Positions 50,202-58,983 of a stretch of 64,000 bases of DNA are shown here, one piece after another. This DNA comes from UBA11606 sp964504305 (lineage in GTDB: Bacteria > Actinomycetota > Acidimicrobiia > Acidimicrobiales > Aldehydirespiratoraceae). Location of the stretch: contig CAZDEB010000012.1 in assembly GCA_964504305.1 (NCBI GenBank), positions 1-64,000 on the forward strand. Reading direction: 5' to 3'. A program made the translations under genes and the position numbers. Numbering within the stretch: the first letter of the stretch is position 1; every line of letters begins with the position of its first letter. The notes below the pieces were generated by a model that made no database searches, was not told the DNA's origin, and was given only the letters and a program-made list of their open reading frames with translations.

Positions 50202-51368
50202 TCAGAGTTGATCGAGGGCCTGAGATAAATCGTCGAGCAGATCTTGGGTGCTTTCGATCCCGACGCTGAGCCGGACCAGGTCATCGGGCACCTCGAGCGG
50301 CGAACCAGCCGCAGAAGCGTGGGTCATCACCCCGGGATGCTCGATGAGCGACTCGACCGCGCCCAGCGACTCGGCCAGCGAGAAAACCTGCGTGGCGGCG
50401 GTCAGCCGCATCGCCGCATCGCGCCCTGCTACCACCCGAAACGAAACCATTCCGCCAAAATCCTTCATCTGTCGCACCGCGGCCTCGTGCCCAGGGTGGC
50501 TAGGAAGGCCGGGGTAGAGAACGGTGCCGACCTTGTCGTGACTTAGCAACAGCTCGACGACCGCACGAGCGTTTTGGCAATGGCGATCCATGCGTACACC
50601 CAGGGTTTTGAGCCCCCGCAAAGTGAGATAATTGTCGAACGGGCTGCCCACCGCGCCAATGGCGTTTTGAAGGTAGGTCAGGCGCTCAGCCAAGGCTTGG
50701 TCGTTGGTGGCAACAAATCCGCCCACAACGTCGGAGTGTCCTCCGCAGTACTTGGTGGTCGAGTGAACGACCACATCGGCGCCTTGGCTCAGAGGCTGCT
50801 GCAAATAGGGTGTCGCGAAGGTGTTGTCGACCACCAGTTTGGCACCACCAGCGTGGGCAATCTCGGCCACCTGGGCGAGATCAACGACGGTGAGCAACGG
50901 GTTGGTTGGGGTCTCGGCCCAAACAATCTTGGTCTCGGGGCGCATCGCCGCCCGTAACGAGTCGGCGTCGGTGAGATCGGCGGCGGTCCAATCAATCCCG
51001 GACGGGGCGACGATCGCCGAGATCAGCCGGTACGTGCCGCCGTAGGCGTCGTTGCCGAGAACAATGTGGTCACCCGGCGAGAGGGTGCGCAACAGCGTGT
51101 CCTCGGCGGCCATGCCGGACGCGAAGGCCAGCCCGTGCCCCGCTCCCTCCAACGAAGCCAGACAGGCCTGTAGAGCGGCACGAGTCGGGTTGTTGGTCCG
51201 CGAGTACTCATAACCGCGATGCACCCCCGGTTCTTCTTGGACAAACGTCGTTGCCAGAGAGATCGGCGTGACCACCGCGCCACTGGTTGCGTCGTGGGTT
51301 TGCCCGGCCCGAATGGCTCGAGTCTCGAAGCCGAACGCGTTGGGATCGGCAAATACGTCGTCGGCCAC
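50202..51368 (-). CDS. Cystathionine gamma-synthase/lyase family PLP enzyme
   Basis: A 388-residue Cys/Met-metabolism PLP enzyme. FETRAIRAGQTHDATSGAVV and YSRTNNPTRAALQACLASLE open it, VVDNTFATPYLQQPLSQGAD follows, and the PLP Lys is in VVHSTTKYCGGHSDVVGG. Paired two bases downstream of a cystathionine beta-synthase, it most likely works as cystathionine gamma-lyase, or as a bifunctional synthase/lyase, in reverse transsulfuration. The start is GTG 51368 with AAGGAG upstream. Confidence 0.88.
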   Translation of the reverse strand: MADDVFADPNAFGFETRAIRAGQTHDATSGAVVTPISLATTFVQEEPGVHRGYEYSRTNNPTRAALQACLASLEGAGHGLAFASGMAAEDTLLRTLSPGDHIVLGNDAYGGTYRLISAIVAPSGIDWTAADLTDADSLRAAMRPETKIVWAETPTNPLLTVVDLAQVAEIAHAGGAKLVVDNTFATPYLQQPLSQGADVVVHSTTKYCGGHSDVVGGFVATNDQALAERLTYLQNAIGAVGSPFDNYLTLRGLKTLGVRMDRHCQNARAVVELLLSHDKVGTVLYPGLPSHPGHEAAVRQMKDFGGMVSFRVVAGRDAAMRLTAATQVFSLAESLGAVESLIEHPGVMTHASAAGSPLEVPDDLVRLSVGIESTQDLLDDLSQALDQL

Positions 51369-51370
51369 AG

Positions 51371-52741
51371 TCAGGCTCCTTGAGAGGATGAAAGGAAATT
51401 CAGAACATCGCTGCTCGAAATAACGGCCCTTGGTCGGCCACCATCGAGAACTAGCAACGCGGCGCAGCTGTCGAGCATCTCGACCGCCAGAGCTACTGGT
51501 TGTCCGGCGCCGATGGTCGGCAGAGGCGGAGCCATGATGTCTTCGACGGTCTTGTCGAGCACGGCCTCGGTATCAAACGCCAACTCCATCAGCCGTAGTT
51601 CGCTCAGCGAGCCGGCAATTTCGGCGGCCGCCAAAGGCATCTCGCCCTTGCCAACCGGAAGCTGAGACACCCCGTGCTCGCGCATGATCGAAACCGCTTG
51701 GCTCACAAGCTGTTCGGGGTTTACGTACAAGAGATCAGGGACGCCGCTGCGGCGACGCTCGACCACGTCGCCAACGACCGGTCCGTCCGAACGCAGAAAC
51801 CCGAAACCGGCCATCCAGTCGTCGTTGAACACCTTGGACAAATAGCCCCGGCCCGAGTCGGGCAACAGGACCACGACCAAGTCGTCGGGGCCGCACTCGT
51901 CGGCAACCTCTAGCGCCGCGGCCACGGCCGTGCCACACGACCCACCGATCAGCAAACCTTCGCGCTCGCTCACCGAACGAGCCATGAGAAACGAGTCGGC
52001 GTCGCTGATGGCAATAGTGCGATCAACCAGATCGGCGTGGTAGGTATCGGGCCAGAAATCCTCACCCACCCCTTCGACCAGATAGGGCCGGCCGCTGCCT
52101 CCCGAGTAGACCGAGCCCTCGGGGTCAGCGGCAATGATCTGGACGTCGGGGTTTTGCTCTTTGAGATAGCGACCAACGCCGCTCAACGTCCCGCCGGTGC
52201 CGGCACCGGCAACGAAGTGGGTGACTTTGCCGTCGGTCTGACGCCAAATCTCGGGTCCGGTGGTGTCGTAGTGGGACTGCGGATTCACCGCGTTGTGATA
52301 CTGGTTTGGTCGGTAAGCACCAGGGATTTCTTTTACAAGACGCTCGGCGGTCGAATAATAGGATTGCGGGTCGTCGGGAGGCACCGCCACCGGGCACACG
52401 ACAACCTCGGCACCGTAAGCCCTCAGAAGATCGACTTTTTCGGGGGCGACCTTGTCGGTCATGACGAACACGCATTTGTAGCCCCGTTGGGCTGCGACGA
52501 TCGCCAGCCCAACGCCGGTATTTCCAGAAGTCGGCTCGACGATGGTCCCGCCAGGCTTGAGCAGCCCTTCGCGTTCGGCGGCGTCGATCATGGCGATGGC
52601 CGGCCGGTCCTTGGAACTCCCACCGGGGTTGGTCATCTCGACTTTGGCGACCACCCGACAGGGTTTGCCAGCCGCAACCTGGCGCAGGTTGACCAGCGGC
52701 GTGTTGCCCACCATGTCCAGAACCGAATCGAAGATCTCCAT
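51371..52741 (-). CDS. cbs: Cystathionine beta-synthase
   Basis: A 456-residue fold-type II PLP enzyme that condenses serine with homocysteine. The PLP Lys is in NPGGSSKDRPAIAMID, the phosphate loop is EPTSGNTGVGLAIVA, and the central GAGTGGTLSGVGRYLKEQNP is intact. The C-terminal 130 residues contain two CBS (Bateman) repeats (SQAVSIMREHGVSQLPV and EDIMAPPLPTIGAGQPVALA), as in regulatory CBS enzymes. The start is ATG 52741; GTG 52747 is in frame. It is first gene of the transsulfuration pair, divergent from the CoA-transferase gene. Confidence 0.92.
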   Translation of the reverse strand: MEIFDSVLDMVGNTPLVNLRQVAAGKPCRVVAKVEMTNPGGSSKDRPAIAMIDAAEREGLLKPGGTIVEPTSGNTGVGLAIVAAQRGYKCVFVMTDKVAPEKVDLLRAYGAEVVVCPVAVPPDDPQSYYSTAERLVKEIPGAYRPNQYHNAVNPQSHYDTTGPEIWRQTDGKVTHFVAGAGTGGTLSGVGRYLKEQNPDVQIIAADPEGSVYSGGSGRPYLVEGVGEDFWPDTYHADLVDRTIAISDADSFLMARSVSEREGLLIGGSCGTAVAAALEVADECGPDDLVVVLLPDSGRGYLSKVFNDDWMAGFGFLRSDGPVVGDVVERRRSGVPDLLYVNPEQLVSQAVSIMREHGVSQLPVGKGEMPLAAAEIAGSLSELRLMELAFDTEAVLDKTVEDIMAPPLPTIGAGQPVALAVEMLDSCAALLVLDGGRPRAVISSSDVLNFLSSSQGA

Positions 52742-52808
52742 GTGCACAGCCTTCCACGTCGGAACCTTCGAACCCGAAAGTGATCGCGGGAATTCCCCCG
52801 ACTAGGTT

Positions 52809-52825
52809 TCTGACGGTCCGTCAGA
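52809..52825. promoter_or_regulatory. TetR-type operator (site A)
   Basis: TCTGACGGTCCGTCAGA is a perfect 8-1-8 palindrome 18 bp before the CoA-transferase ATG (52844), placed to block its promoter or early transcript. It matches sites B, C and D. Confidence 0.75.
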
Positions 52826-52843
52826 TTTCCTGGGAGTTCGAAG

Positions 52844-54100
52844 ATGTCTGCTCAAGATACGACTGCCGGTGCGGGCCTCCTCGCCAACATCCGAGTTATC
52901 GAGTCGAGTTTGCTCGGGCCCGGCCACGTCGCGACATTCTTCGCCGACTTGGGAGCCGATGTCATCAAGGTCGAGTCGCCCTCCGGTGACTACATCCGTC
53001 AAATGACTTGGCCGATGATCGGCGAGACTTCCTTGCTGCACCTGCATACTCACCGCGGCAAACGCAGCATCACCCTCGACCTCAAGACCCGCGAGGGGAA
53101 AGAGCTCTACAAGGAGCTGGTCGCCGGTGCCGACGTGGTCGTCGAAGCAATGCGGCCGGGGAGCCTCGCCAAGCTGGGGCTCGGCTATGACGACCTGAAG
53201 GCGATCAACCCCAAGGTCGTCTTCGCGACGCTCTCGGGCTACGGCGCTACCGGGCCGTATCGAGACATGCCTAGTCACGGAATCGCCTACGACACCTGGA
53301 GCGGCATCGTCCAGCCGGTGACCGACGACGAGGGGTTCGCCAGGATCCCTCCGACCATGCCCAACGTCGGGATAAACGTTGGTCCAATGGTCGCGGCGAT
53401 GGCGATTCTGGCCGGAGTCGTCCACGCCCAGACAACCGGGGAAGGCTGCGAGATGGAATTGGCTCAGTCCGACGCCGCGGCGTACATGGATTGGTACCGA
53501 ATCGAGTCCGAGCGGGCCTATCTTCGCCCCGACAACGAGGTCACCGGCAACGCCAGCGACGACTACGTTCGGCGCCCTGCGGGACTGGCGGGCATGTGGG
53601 AAGGCGTGCGCTACCAGCTCTACGAAGCGTCCGACGGCCACATTTTGTTCATGGCCTCCGAACAGGCTTTCTGGCGCAACTTCTGCGCTGGCGTCAACCG
53701 AAACGATCTCTTCGAACGTTGGCCCGGATCGACCTACGCCGATCACGCCCGCGGCAACACCGAACTGCAACGCGAGCTCCAACAGATCTTCAGGACCAAG
53801 ACGTGCCACGAATGGCTCGACTTCGCCAACGAGCACAACACCACAATTGCGCCGGTCAACACCCCGGCCAACATTGGTGACGACCCCCAATTCCAAGCTC
53901 GGATGGGCTTTTACCCAACCGAACAGCTTGGTTGTGAGCAGCTACCGCTACCGGTCTTTGTCAACGGCGACCCGTTGCCTTGCCCGTCGATGGCCCCCAC
54001 CGTTGGTCAACACAACCACGAAGTCGTCATCGATGTCTTGGGCAAATCCGAAGAAGAACTAGCCGCCCTACAGGCGTGTGGCGCATTCGGCCCGAGCTAG
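52844..54100 (+). CDS. Class III (CaiB/BaiF) CoA-transferase
   Basis: A 418-residue formyl-CoA-transferase-like enzyme that moves CoA between carboxylic acids. LANIRVIESSLLGPGHVATF and DLGADVIKVESPSGDYIRQM open it, LDLKTREGKELYKELVAGAD and VFATLSGYGATGPYRDMPSH follow, and the probable catalytic Asp is in EMELAQSDAAAYMDW. A palindromic operator sits 18 bp upstream. It is one of three such enzymes in the last 12 kb. The substrate is unknown. Confidence 0.88.
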   Translation: MSAQDTTAGAGLLANIRVIESSLLGPGHVATFFADLGADVIKVESPSGDYIRQMTWPMIGETSLLHLHTHRGKRSITLDLKTREGKELYKELVAGADVVVEAMRPGSLAKLGLGYDDLKAINPKVVFATLSGYGATGPYRDMPSHGIAYDTWSGIVQPVTDDEGFARIPPTMPNVGINVGPMVAAMAILAGVVHAQTTGEGCEMELAQSDAAAYMDWYRIESERAYLRPDNEVTGNASDDYVRRPAGLAGMWEGVRYQLYEASDGHILFMASEQAFWRNFCAGVNRNDLFERWPGSTYADHARGNTELQRELQQIFRTKTCHEWLDFANEHNTTIAPVNTPANIGDDPQFQARMGFYPTEQLGCEQLPLPVFVNGDPLPCPSMAPTVGQHNHEVVIDVLGKSEEELAALQACGAFGPS

Positions 54101-54138
54101 GCCAGCACGCGCTAGTCGAGAATGCGCTAGGCCAGAAC
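54094..54138. repeat. Three 15-bp CTAG repeats spanning two convergent stops
   Basis: The units at 54094-54108, 54109-54123 and 54124-54138 each contain GCTAG. The TAG stop of the CoA-transferase (54098-54100) is in the first and the TAG stop of the convergent monooxygenase (54127-54129) is in the third. Repeat expansion has therefore shaped both gene ends. Confidence 0.85.
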
Positions 54139-55722
54139 AAATCCTTCGTACTGCGCCGCGGCTACTTCGTCACATTTGGCTTTGTACTCGGGGAACCCGG
54201 GCAGCGGCATGAACACGCGGGGTTTACCAGGCACGTTGGCGCCGAGGTACCAAGAGCTGCATCCCCCGAAAAGGGTGAGGTCGGCCACGGCGTTGACGTA
54301 CTCGACCCACTGCTGTTGCGCTGACGGCGTAGCTTCGACGGTGTCGTGCCCGGCGGCGATCATCTCGGCCATGAGATCGCTGATCCACTCGACGTGTTGT
54401 TCGATAGCCACGATCATGTTGGTGAGGACCGAGGGACTACCGGGGCCGGTGATGGTGAACAAGTTCGGAAACCCGGCGACTTGCAAACCGAGGTAGGTCT
54501 GAGGACCAGCGGCCCACTCGTCGCTTAGTCGTTGACCGCCACGTCCTCGAATGTCGATGCGGGCGATGGCTCCGGTCATAGCGTCGAACCCGGTGGCAAA
54601 GATGATCGCGTCAACGTCGACGCGACGATCACCCACCCGCACCCCGGTCTTTGTGATTTCGTCGATCGGAGTTTGAGCGATATCCACCAGCTTCACGTTG
54701 GGTTGATTGAAGGTGGCGTAGTAGTTCGTGTCGACACACATTCGTTTGCAACCAATGACGGTGTGGGGACTCAACGCCTCGGCGGTTGCCGGGTCGCGGA
54801 CTTGTTCGCGGATCTTGCTACGGACGTACTCGGCCGCGGTCTGGTTGGACTCGTCACTGAGCAACAAGTCGTTGAACGCACCCATGAACGCCAGCCCGCC
54901 CGCTTCCCAACGGCGGTCATATTCGGCCTGTCGCTGCTGTTCGTCGACATCGAGGGCTCCGACCGGGTTGCGTTCGACGTGACCTCCGAACCCGGTGGTC
55001 GATCGCCGCGCCACGTCTCGCCAGTGGCGATAGTCGCCCTTGATCGCCGCAACGTCAGACGAATCGAGGTCGTGGTTGTGGGCCGGCACCGCGTAGGCCG
55101 GCGTTCGCTGGAACACCGTCACCTCTGCGGCCTGGCTCGCGATCAGCGGGATCGACTGCACGGCCGACGATCCGGTCCCGATCACCGCGACCGACTGGTT
55201 GGTGAAATCAACTCCGTCGTGAGGCCAACCGCCGGTGTGGTAGGTGTCGCCACCGAAACTGTCGCGCCCGGCGATTTCGGGGAGATTGGCAGCCGACAAA
55301 CACCCGGTCGCCATTACCACGAAACGACATTTGACCTCGTTGCTGTCGTTGGTTCGCACTGTCCACCGCTCGGTTTCGTCATCGAACGTCGCCGATTCGA
55401 CCCGTCGCCCAAGCACGATGTCGCGGCGAAGGTCAAACCGATCGGCGACGTGTTCGATGTAGCGAAGAATCTCTGGTTGGGTCGCGTATCGCTCGGTCCA
55501 CTCCCACTCTTGTTGAAGTTTGTCGTCGAACCCGAACGAGTACTCCATCGATGGGACATCGCAGCGCGCCCCTGGGTAGCGATTCCAGTACCAGGTGCCG
55601 CCCACCCCTTCGCCGGCTTCGATTACCAGGGCCGACATGCCGAGCCCCCGAACCGAGTGAAGCATGTACAGTCCGGCAAAACCGGCCCCGACGATCACCA
55701 CATCTATATCCTCGGAACTCAT
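54127..55722 (-). CDS. Baeyer-Villiger-type flavin monooxygenase
   Basis: A 531-residue FAD/NADPH monooxygenase. FAD site DVVIVGAGFAGLYMLHSVR, VGGTWYWNRYPGARCD, the type I BVMO fingerprint FGGDTYHTGGWP (FxGxxxHxxxWP) and the NADPH site VAVIGTGSSAVQSIPLIASQ are all present. It would insert oxygen next to a ketone carbonyl, fitting degradation of cyclic or steroid-like ketones. ATG 55722 has AAAGGGTGGGG upstream. It is divergent from the phosphotransferase gene. Confidence 0.9.
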   Translation of the reverse strand: MSSEDIDVVIVGAGFAGLYMLHSVRGLGMSALVIEAGEGVGGTWYWNRYPGARCDVPSMEYSFGFDDKLQQEWEWTERYATQPEILRYIEHVADRFDLRRDIVLGRRVESATFDDETERWTVRTNDSNEVKCRFVVMATGCLSAANLPEIAGRDSFGGDTYHTGGWPHDGVDFTNQSVAVIGTGSSAVQSIPLIASQAAEVTVFQRTPAYAVPAHNHDLDSSDVAAIKGDYRHWRDVARRSTTGFGGHVERNPVGALDVDEQQRQAEYDRRWEAGGLAFMGAFNDLLLSDESNQTAAEYVRSKIREQVRDPATAEALSPHTVIGCKRMCVDTNYYATFNQPNVKLVDIAQTPIDEITKTGVRVGDRRVDVDAIIFATGFDAMTGAIARIDIRGRGGQRLSDEWAAGPQTYLGLQVAGFPNLFTITGPGSPSVLTNMIVAIEQHVEWISDLMAEMIAAGHDTVEATPSAQQQWVEYVNAVADLTLFGGCSSWYLGANVPGKPRVFMPLPGFPEYKAKCDEVAAAQYEGFVLA

Positions 55723-55806
55723 ATCCCCACCCTTTCAGTTGGCACGCCGGCCCACCAACTGCGATCGTGTCCCGATGCAAGAACCGATGCGAACAACCCG
55801 AGCAGC

Positions 55807-56835
55807 ATGACCTCACCAACCGGCATCAACGCCGAAGCTGTCACCGACTGGATGCGCAGCCACATCGACGGTCTCACCGCGCCCCTTCAGTTCGAACTGA
55901 TCACCGGCGGAGCCTCGAACCTGACGTTTCGGGTCACCGACCGTTCCGGCGGCCGGTACGTCTTGAGAAGGCCGCCCACTGGCCATGTGCTGGCCAGCGC
56001 TCACGACATGAGCCGCGAGTACCGAGTGATTGCCGCCCTCGCCGACACACCAGTTCCTGTACCGCGCGCCATAGGGCTTTGCCGCGACGAGAACGTCAAC
56101 GGGGCCGACTTCTATGTGATGGGTTTTGTTGACGGCCAGATCGTCTTCGATCATGCCGATGGCGAAGCCTACGATCCAAGCAAACGTGAAGGACTCGCTC
56201 ATTCGCTCGTCGACACGTTGGCGGCCCTTCATTCGCTCGATCCGGCCAAGGTCGGGCTTGGTGATCTCGGTCGAACCGAGGACTATTGCGCCCGTCAGCT
56301 TCGCCGCTGGAAACGCCAAATCGACGAGGGCTCCGACCGCGATCTCGACTTGTTCCAGACGTTGCACGCCCGACTGGTTGACACCATCCCAGACCAGCAA
56401 GGAGCCGGAATCGTTCATGGCGATTTTCGCCTCGACAACTGCATGACCGGCCCCGACGGCAAAGTCGCCGCGGTTCTCGACTGGGAGCTTTGCACGCTCG
56501 GCGACGTGCTGGCCGATCTGGCCGGCATGGTCATGTGGTGGGGGGACGATCCCATGGCCCTTGGCCGGCTCGCTGACGTACCGACCAAGGCCGACGGCTT
56601 CGGTAGCGCCGACGACGTCGTCGCTCGCTACGGCAAGACCTCCGATCGCGATCTCACCGACCTGCCTTGGTACGTGGCTTTTCAACATTGGCGGCTCGCG
56701 GCGATCAGCGAAGGGGTCAGAGTTCGTTATGCCGCGGGGGCAATGGGTGACCAGCAAGGGGCGATCGACAGCGAGGCTCGAATCGGCATCGACTACCTCT
56801 TGTCCTCAGCTCAACGTTGGCTCGACCGACCGTGA
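55807..56835 (+). CDS. Aminoglycoside-phosphotransferase-fold family protein
   Basis: A 342-residue APH-fold kinase-like protein of the group found with acyl-CoA dehydrogenases. FELITGGASNLTFRVTDRSG opens it, RYVLRRPPTGH carries the ATP Lys-like position, and the catalytic loop is IVHGDFRLDNCMTG, with AVLDWELCTLGDVLADLAGM as the Mg site. It may phosphorylate an acyl intermediate or a carrier. The start is ATG 55807; the much longer upstream frame is antisense to the monooxygenase. It overlaps the YbaK-like gene (GTGA). Confidence 0.83.
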   Translation: MTSPTGINAEAVTDWMRSHIDGLTAPLQFELITGGASNLTFRVTDRSGGRYVLRRPPTGHVLASAHDMSREYRVIAALADTPVPVPRAIGLCRDENVNGADFYVMGFVDGQIVFDHADGEAYDPSKREGLAHSLVDTLAALHSLDPAKVGLGDLGRTEDYCARQLRRWKRQIDEGSDRDLDLFQTLHARLVDTIPDQQGAGIVHGDFRLDNCMTGPDGKVAAVLDWELCTLGDVLADLAGMVMWWGDDPMALGRLADVPTKADGFGSADDVVARYGKTSDRDLTDLPWYVAFQHWRLAAISEGVRVRYAAGAMGDQQGAIDSEARIGIDYLLSSAQRWLDRP

Positions 56836-57305
56836 CGCCCGCTATCGAGTTGCTCCGGTCGCTCGGTATCGACCACCAGATTTCGGAGTACGAGCACGAT
56901 CCGAACCACCCGTCCTACGGTGACGAGGCCGCCGAAGCGCTCGGCGTCGAACCCAACACGGTGTTCAAAACTCTGATGGTCAGCCTGGACGATGGCCGAC
57001 ACGCCGTTGCTGTGGTCCCGGTCAGCTGCACGCTCGACCTCAAAGCCATCGCCGCGGCCGCTAACGCAAAGAAGGCGCGCCTGACCGAGGCCGCGACGGC
57101 CGAACGGCTCAGTGGCTACGTCGTTGGTGGCATCAGCGCGTTCGGACAAAAACGCCCGGGCGCGGTATTTGTGGATGAGTGGGCTACCGCGCTCGACCTG
57201 ATGCACTGCAGCGGAGGTCGCCGCGGCCTCGAGATCGGCGTATCACCGCAAGCTTTTGTAGAGGCTCTCGGCGCAACATTCGCCGCGATAGCGTCGTGGC
57301 CATGA
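56832..57305 (+). CDS. YbaK/EbsC-type aminoacyl-tRNA deacylase
   Basis: A 157-residue YbaK-family editing protein that hydrolyses mischarged tRNAs, for example Cys-tRNA(Pro). ALGVEPNTVFKTLMVSL carries the active-site Lys, and GYVVGGISAFGQKRPGAVFVDE is the conserved GxxSPxG-like loop. The start is GTG 56832, overlapping the stop of the phosphotransferase. The longer TTG start at 56817 is less likely. The ATGA overlap with the SelW-like selenoprotein shows tight coupling. Confidence 0.85.
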   Translation: MTPAIELLRSLGIDHQISEYEHDPNHPSYGDEAAEALGVEPNTVFKTLMVSLDDGRHAVAVVPVSCTLDLKAIAAAANAKKARLTEAATAERLSGYVVGGISAFGQKRPGAVFVDEWATALDLMHCSGGRRGLEIGVSPQAFVEALGATFAAIASWP

Positions 57306-57565
57306 GCCACCACATCGAAATCACCTACTGCGTGCCTTGAGATTATTCGTCTCGCGCCGTGAGCGCGACCCAAGACTTGCTCACCAACTACCAACACATC
57401 ATCGCCGACCTCCAACTTGTCATGGGCAGTAAAGGCATCTTCGACGTAACGGTCGACGGCCAAATGCTCTACAGCAAGGGTGAGACCGGGCGCCATGCCA
57501 ACCCAGGAGAAGTGCTCGACTTGTTCACCGCTCATGTGGGTGACGTGAAGCGATACGGCGATTGA
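57302..57565 (+). CDS. SelW-like (Rdx family) selenoprotein, CxxU motif
   Basis: An 87-residue protein if the in-frame TGA at 57338-57340 is read as selenocysteine 13. The start is ATG 57302, overlapping the YbaK stop (ATGA). It reads MSHHIEITYCVP, then Sec, then DYSSRAVSATQDLL, giving the Cys-x-x-Sec redox motif. The rest (GSKGIFDVTVDGQMLYSKGE, GRHANPGEVLDLF) is a clear SelW/SelT/SelH-type thioredoxin fold. Standard callers start at the GTG 57359 and lose the active site. It presumably acts as a thiol oxidoreductase; the partner is unknown. Confidence 0.86.
57352..57368 (+). promoter_or_regulatory. Candidate bacterial SECIS hairpin (SelW-like gene)
   Basis: TCGCGC pairs with GCGCGA around a CGTGA loop that begins 18 nt after the UGA, with a U-containing segment below the stem. 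Distance and GU-bearing apical loop fit the bacterial SECIS model for SelB recruitment. Confidence 0.65.
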
Positions 57566-58983
57566 GCGACATCACACCCAATCAGGTACCCGACGCCCGC
57601 GACCTCGACGAGTTCCGACGTAACGGCTACCAGCTGATCGACTGGATCGCCGATTATCTCGGCGGACTCGAAGACCGCCCCGTCGTCGAGTCGGTCGCGC
57701 CGGGCGATGTCCGAGCAAAATTGCCGCCCCATGCCCCTGCCGCGCCCGAGCCGTTCGCCGCCATGCTCGGCGACCTCGACAAAATCGTGGTGCCCGGCCT
57801 TGCTCATTGGCAACACCCCAACTGGTTTGCCTACTTTCCGGCGATGTCTTCGCCGCCGGCGATTCTCGGCGAGTTGGCGGCCGCGGGCATGGGCGTGCAA
57901 GGGATGCTTTGGTCTACCTCGCCAGCTGTCACCGAGATCGAGTCTCACGTGCTCGACTGGCTTGTCGACCTCACCGGCGTCCCCCAGAGTTGGAAAACCA
58001 CAGGCCCCGGAGGCGGGGTGCTGCAAATGAGCGCATCCGACTCGACCCACACCGCGCTGGTCGTAGCCCGAGAACAATGCCGTAGACGCACCGGCGCACC
58101 GGCCGAGCAAATGGTGGTCTACACGTCGAACCAGGCCCACTCGTCGGTCGAAAAGGGAGCCAATGTTGCTGGCTACGGCCACGTCCGACTCCTCGATGTG
58201 GACAACAACTTCGCAGTGCCGGCTTCGGCTCTCGAGACGGCGATCGCCCAAGACATCGCCAAAGGCCTGACGCCGGCGTTTGTGTGTGCCGCGGTAGGCA
58301 CAACCGGCACGACCGCCATCGACCCGGTTCGCGAATTCGGCGAGATCGCCGCGATTCACGGGATCTGGCTACACGTCGACGCGGCCTACGCGGGTGCCGC
58401 CATGATTTGCGAAGAGTTCAGGGCTTATCAAGACGGGCTCGAACTCGCCCACAGCTACACGTTCAACGCCCACAAGTGGCTGGCCACTAATTTCGACTGT
58501 TCGATTTTTTGGGTGGCCGACCGCCGTCCGTTGATCGACACCCTCAGCATTGTTCCGCCGTACCTTCGCAACAAGGCATCGGACACCGGCGAAGTCATCG
58601 ACTATCGCGATTGGCACGTGCCACTCGGACGTCGTTTCCGCGCCCTCAAGTTGTGGTGGGTGATCCGGTCGTTCGGCGTCGACGGGCTGAAGGCCATGAT
58701 CCGCGGTCACGTCGCCGAAGCCCAGGCGCTGCAGGCGTGGGTTGACTCGCACCCGCGCCTCGAGATCTTTGCTCCAACCCCGTTTGCGTTGGTGTCGTTT
58801 CACCATGTCGACGGCGACGACGCAACCGCGGCGTTGGCCGACTCGCTCAACGCCAAAGGCGTCTATGTCACCCCTTCGGTCGCCGGCGGCAAGAACTATG
58901 TTCGAGTGTCGATCGGTTCGACCTGGACCGAACCCGCTCACGTTGAGCGGCTACGCGATCTGATCGATCAGAGCGCGAACTGA
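57562..58983 (+). CDS. PLP-dependent aromatic/acidic amino-acid decarboxylase family
   Basis: A 473-residue group II decarboxylase. FRRNGYQLIDWIADYLGGLE opens it, WQHPNWFAYFPAMSSPPAIL and SDSTHTALVVAREQC follow, the cofactor region is LHVDAAYAGAAMICEEFRAY, and the PLP Lys is in YTFNAHKWLATNFDC. Family members decarboxylate tryptophan, tyrosine, DOPA or glutamate; the length and YFP motif favour aromatic substrates. The start is TTG 57562, overlapping the selenoprotein stop. It is not obviously linked in function to SelW. Confidence 0.88.
   Translation: MSDITPNQVPDARDLDEFRRNGYQLIDWIADYLGGLEDRPVVESVAPGDVRAKLPPHAPAAPEPFAAMLGDLDKIVVPGLAHWQHPNWFAYFPAMSSPPAILGELAAAGMGVQGMLWSTSPAVTEIESHVLDWLVDLTGVPQSWKTTGPGGGVLQMSASDSTHTALVVAREQCRRRTGAPAEQMVVYTSNQAHSSVEKGANVAGYGHVRLLDVDNNFAVPASALETAIAQDIAKGLTPAFVCAAVGTTGTTAIDPVREFGEIAAIHGIWLHVDAAYAGAAMICEEFRAYQDGLELAHSYTFNAHKWLATNFDCSIFWVADRRPLIDTLSIVPPYLRNKASDTGEVIDYRDWHVPLGRRFRALKLWWVIRSFGVDGLKAMIRGHVAEAQALQAWVDSHPRLEIFAPTPFALVSFHHVDGDDATAALADSLNAKGVYVTPSVAGGKNYVRVSIGSTWTEPAHVERLRDLIDQSAN

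Noticed and set aside
54532..55806. 425-codon N-terminal extension of the phosphotransferase
   Set aside because: This part is antisense to the flavin monooxygenase with its intact FAD, NADPH and BVMO motifs. The kinase fold starts after ATG 55807.
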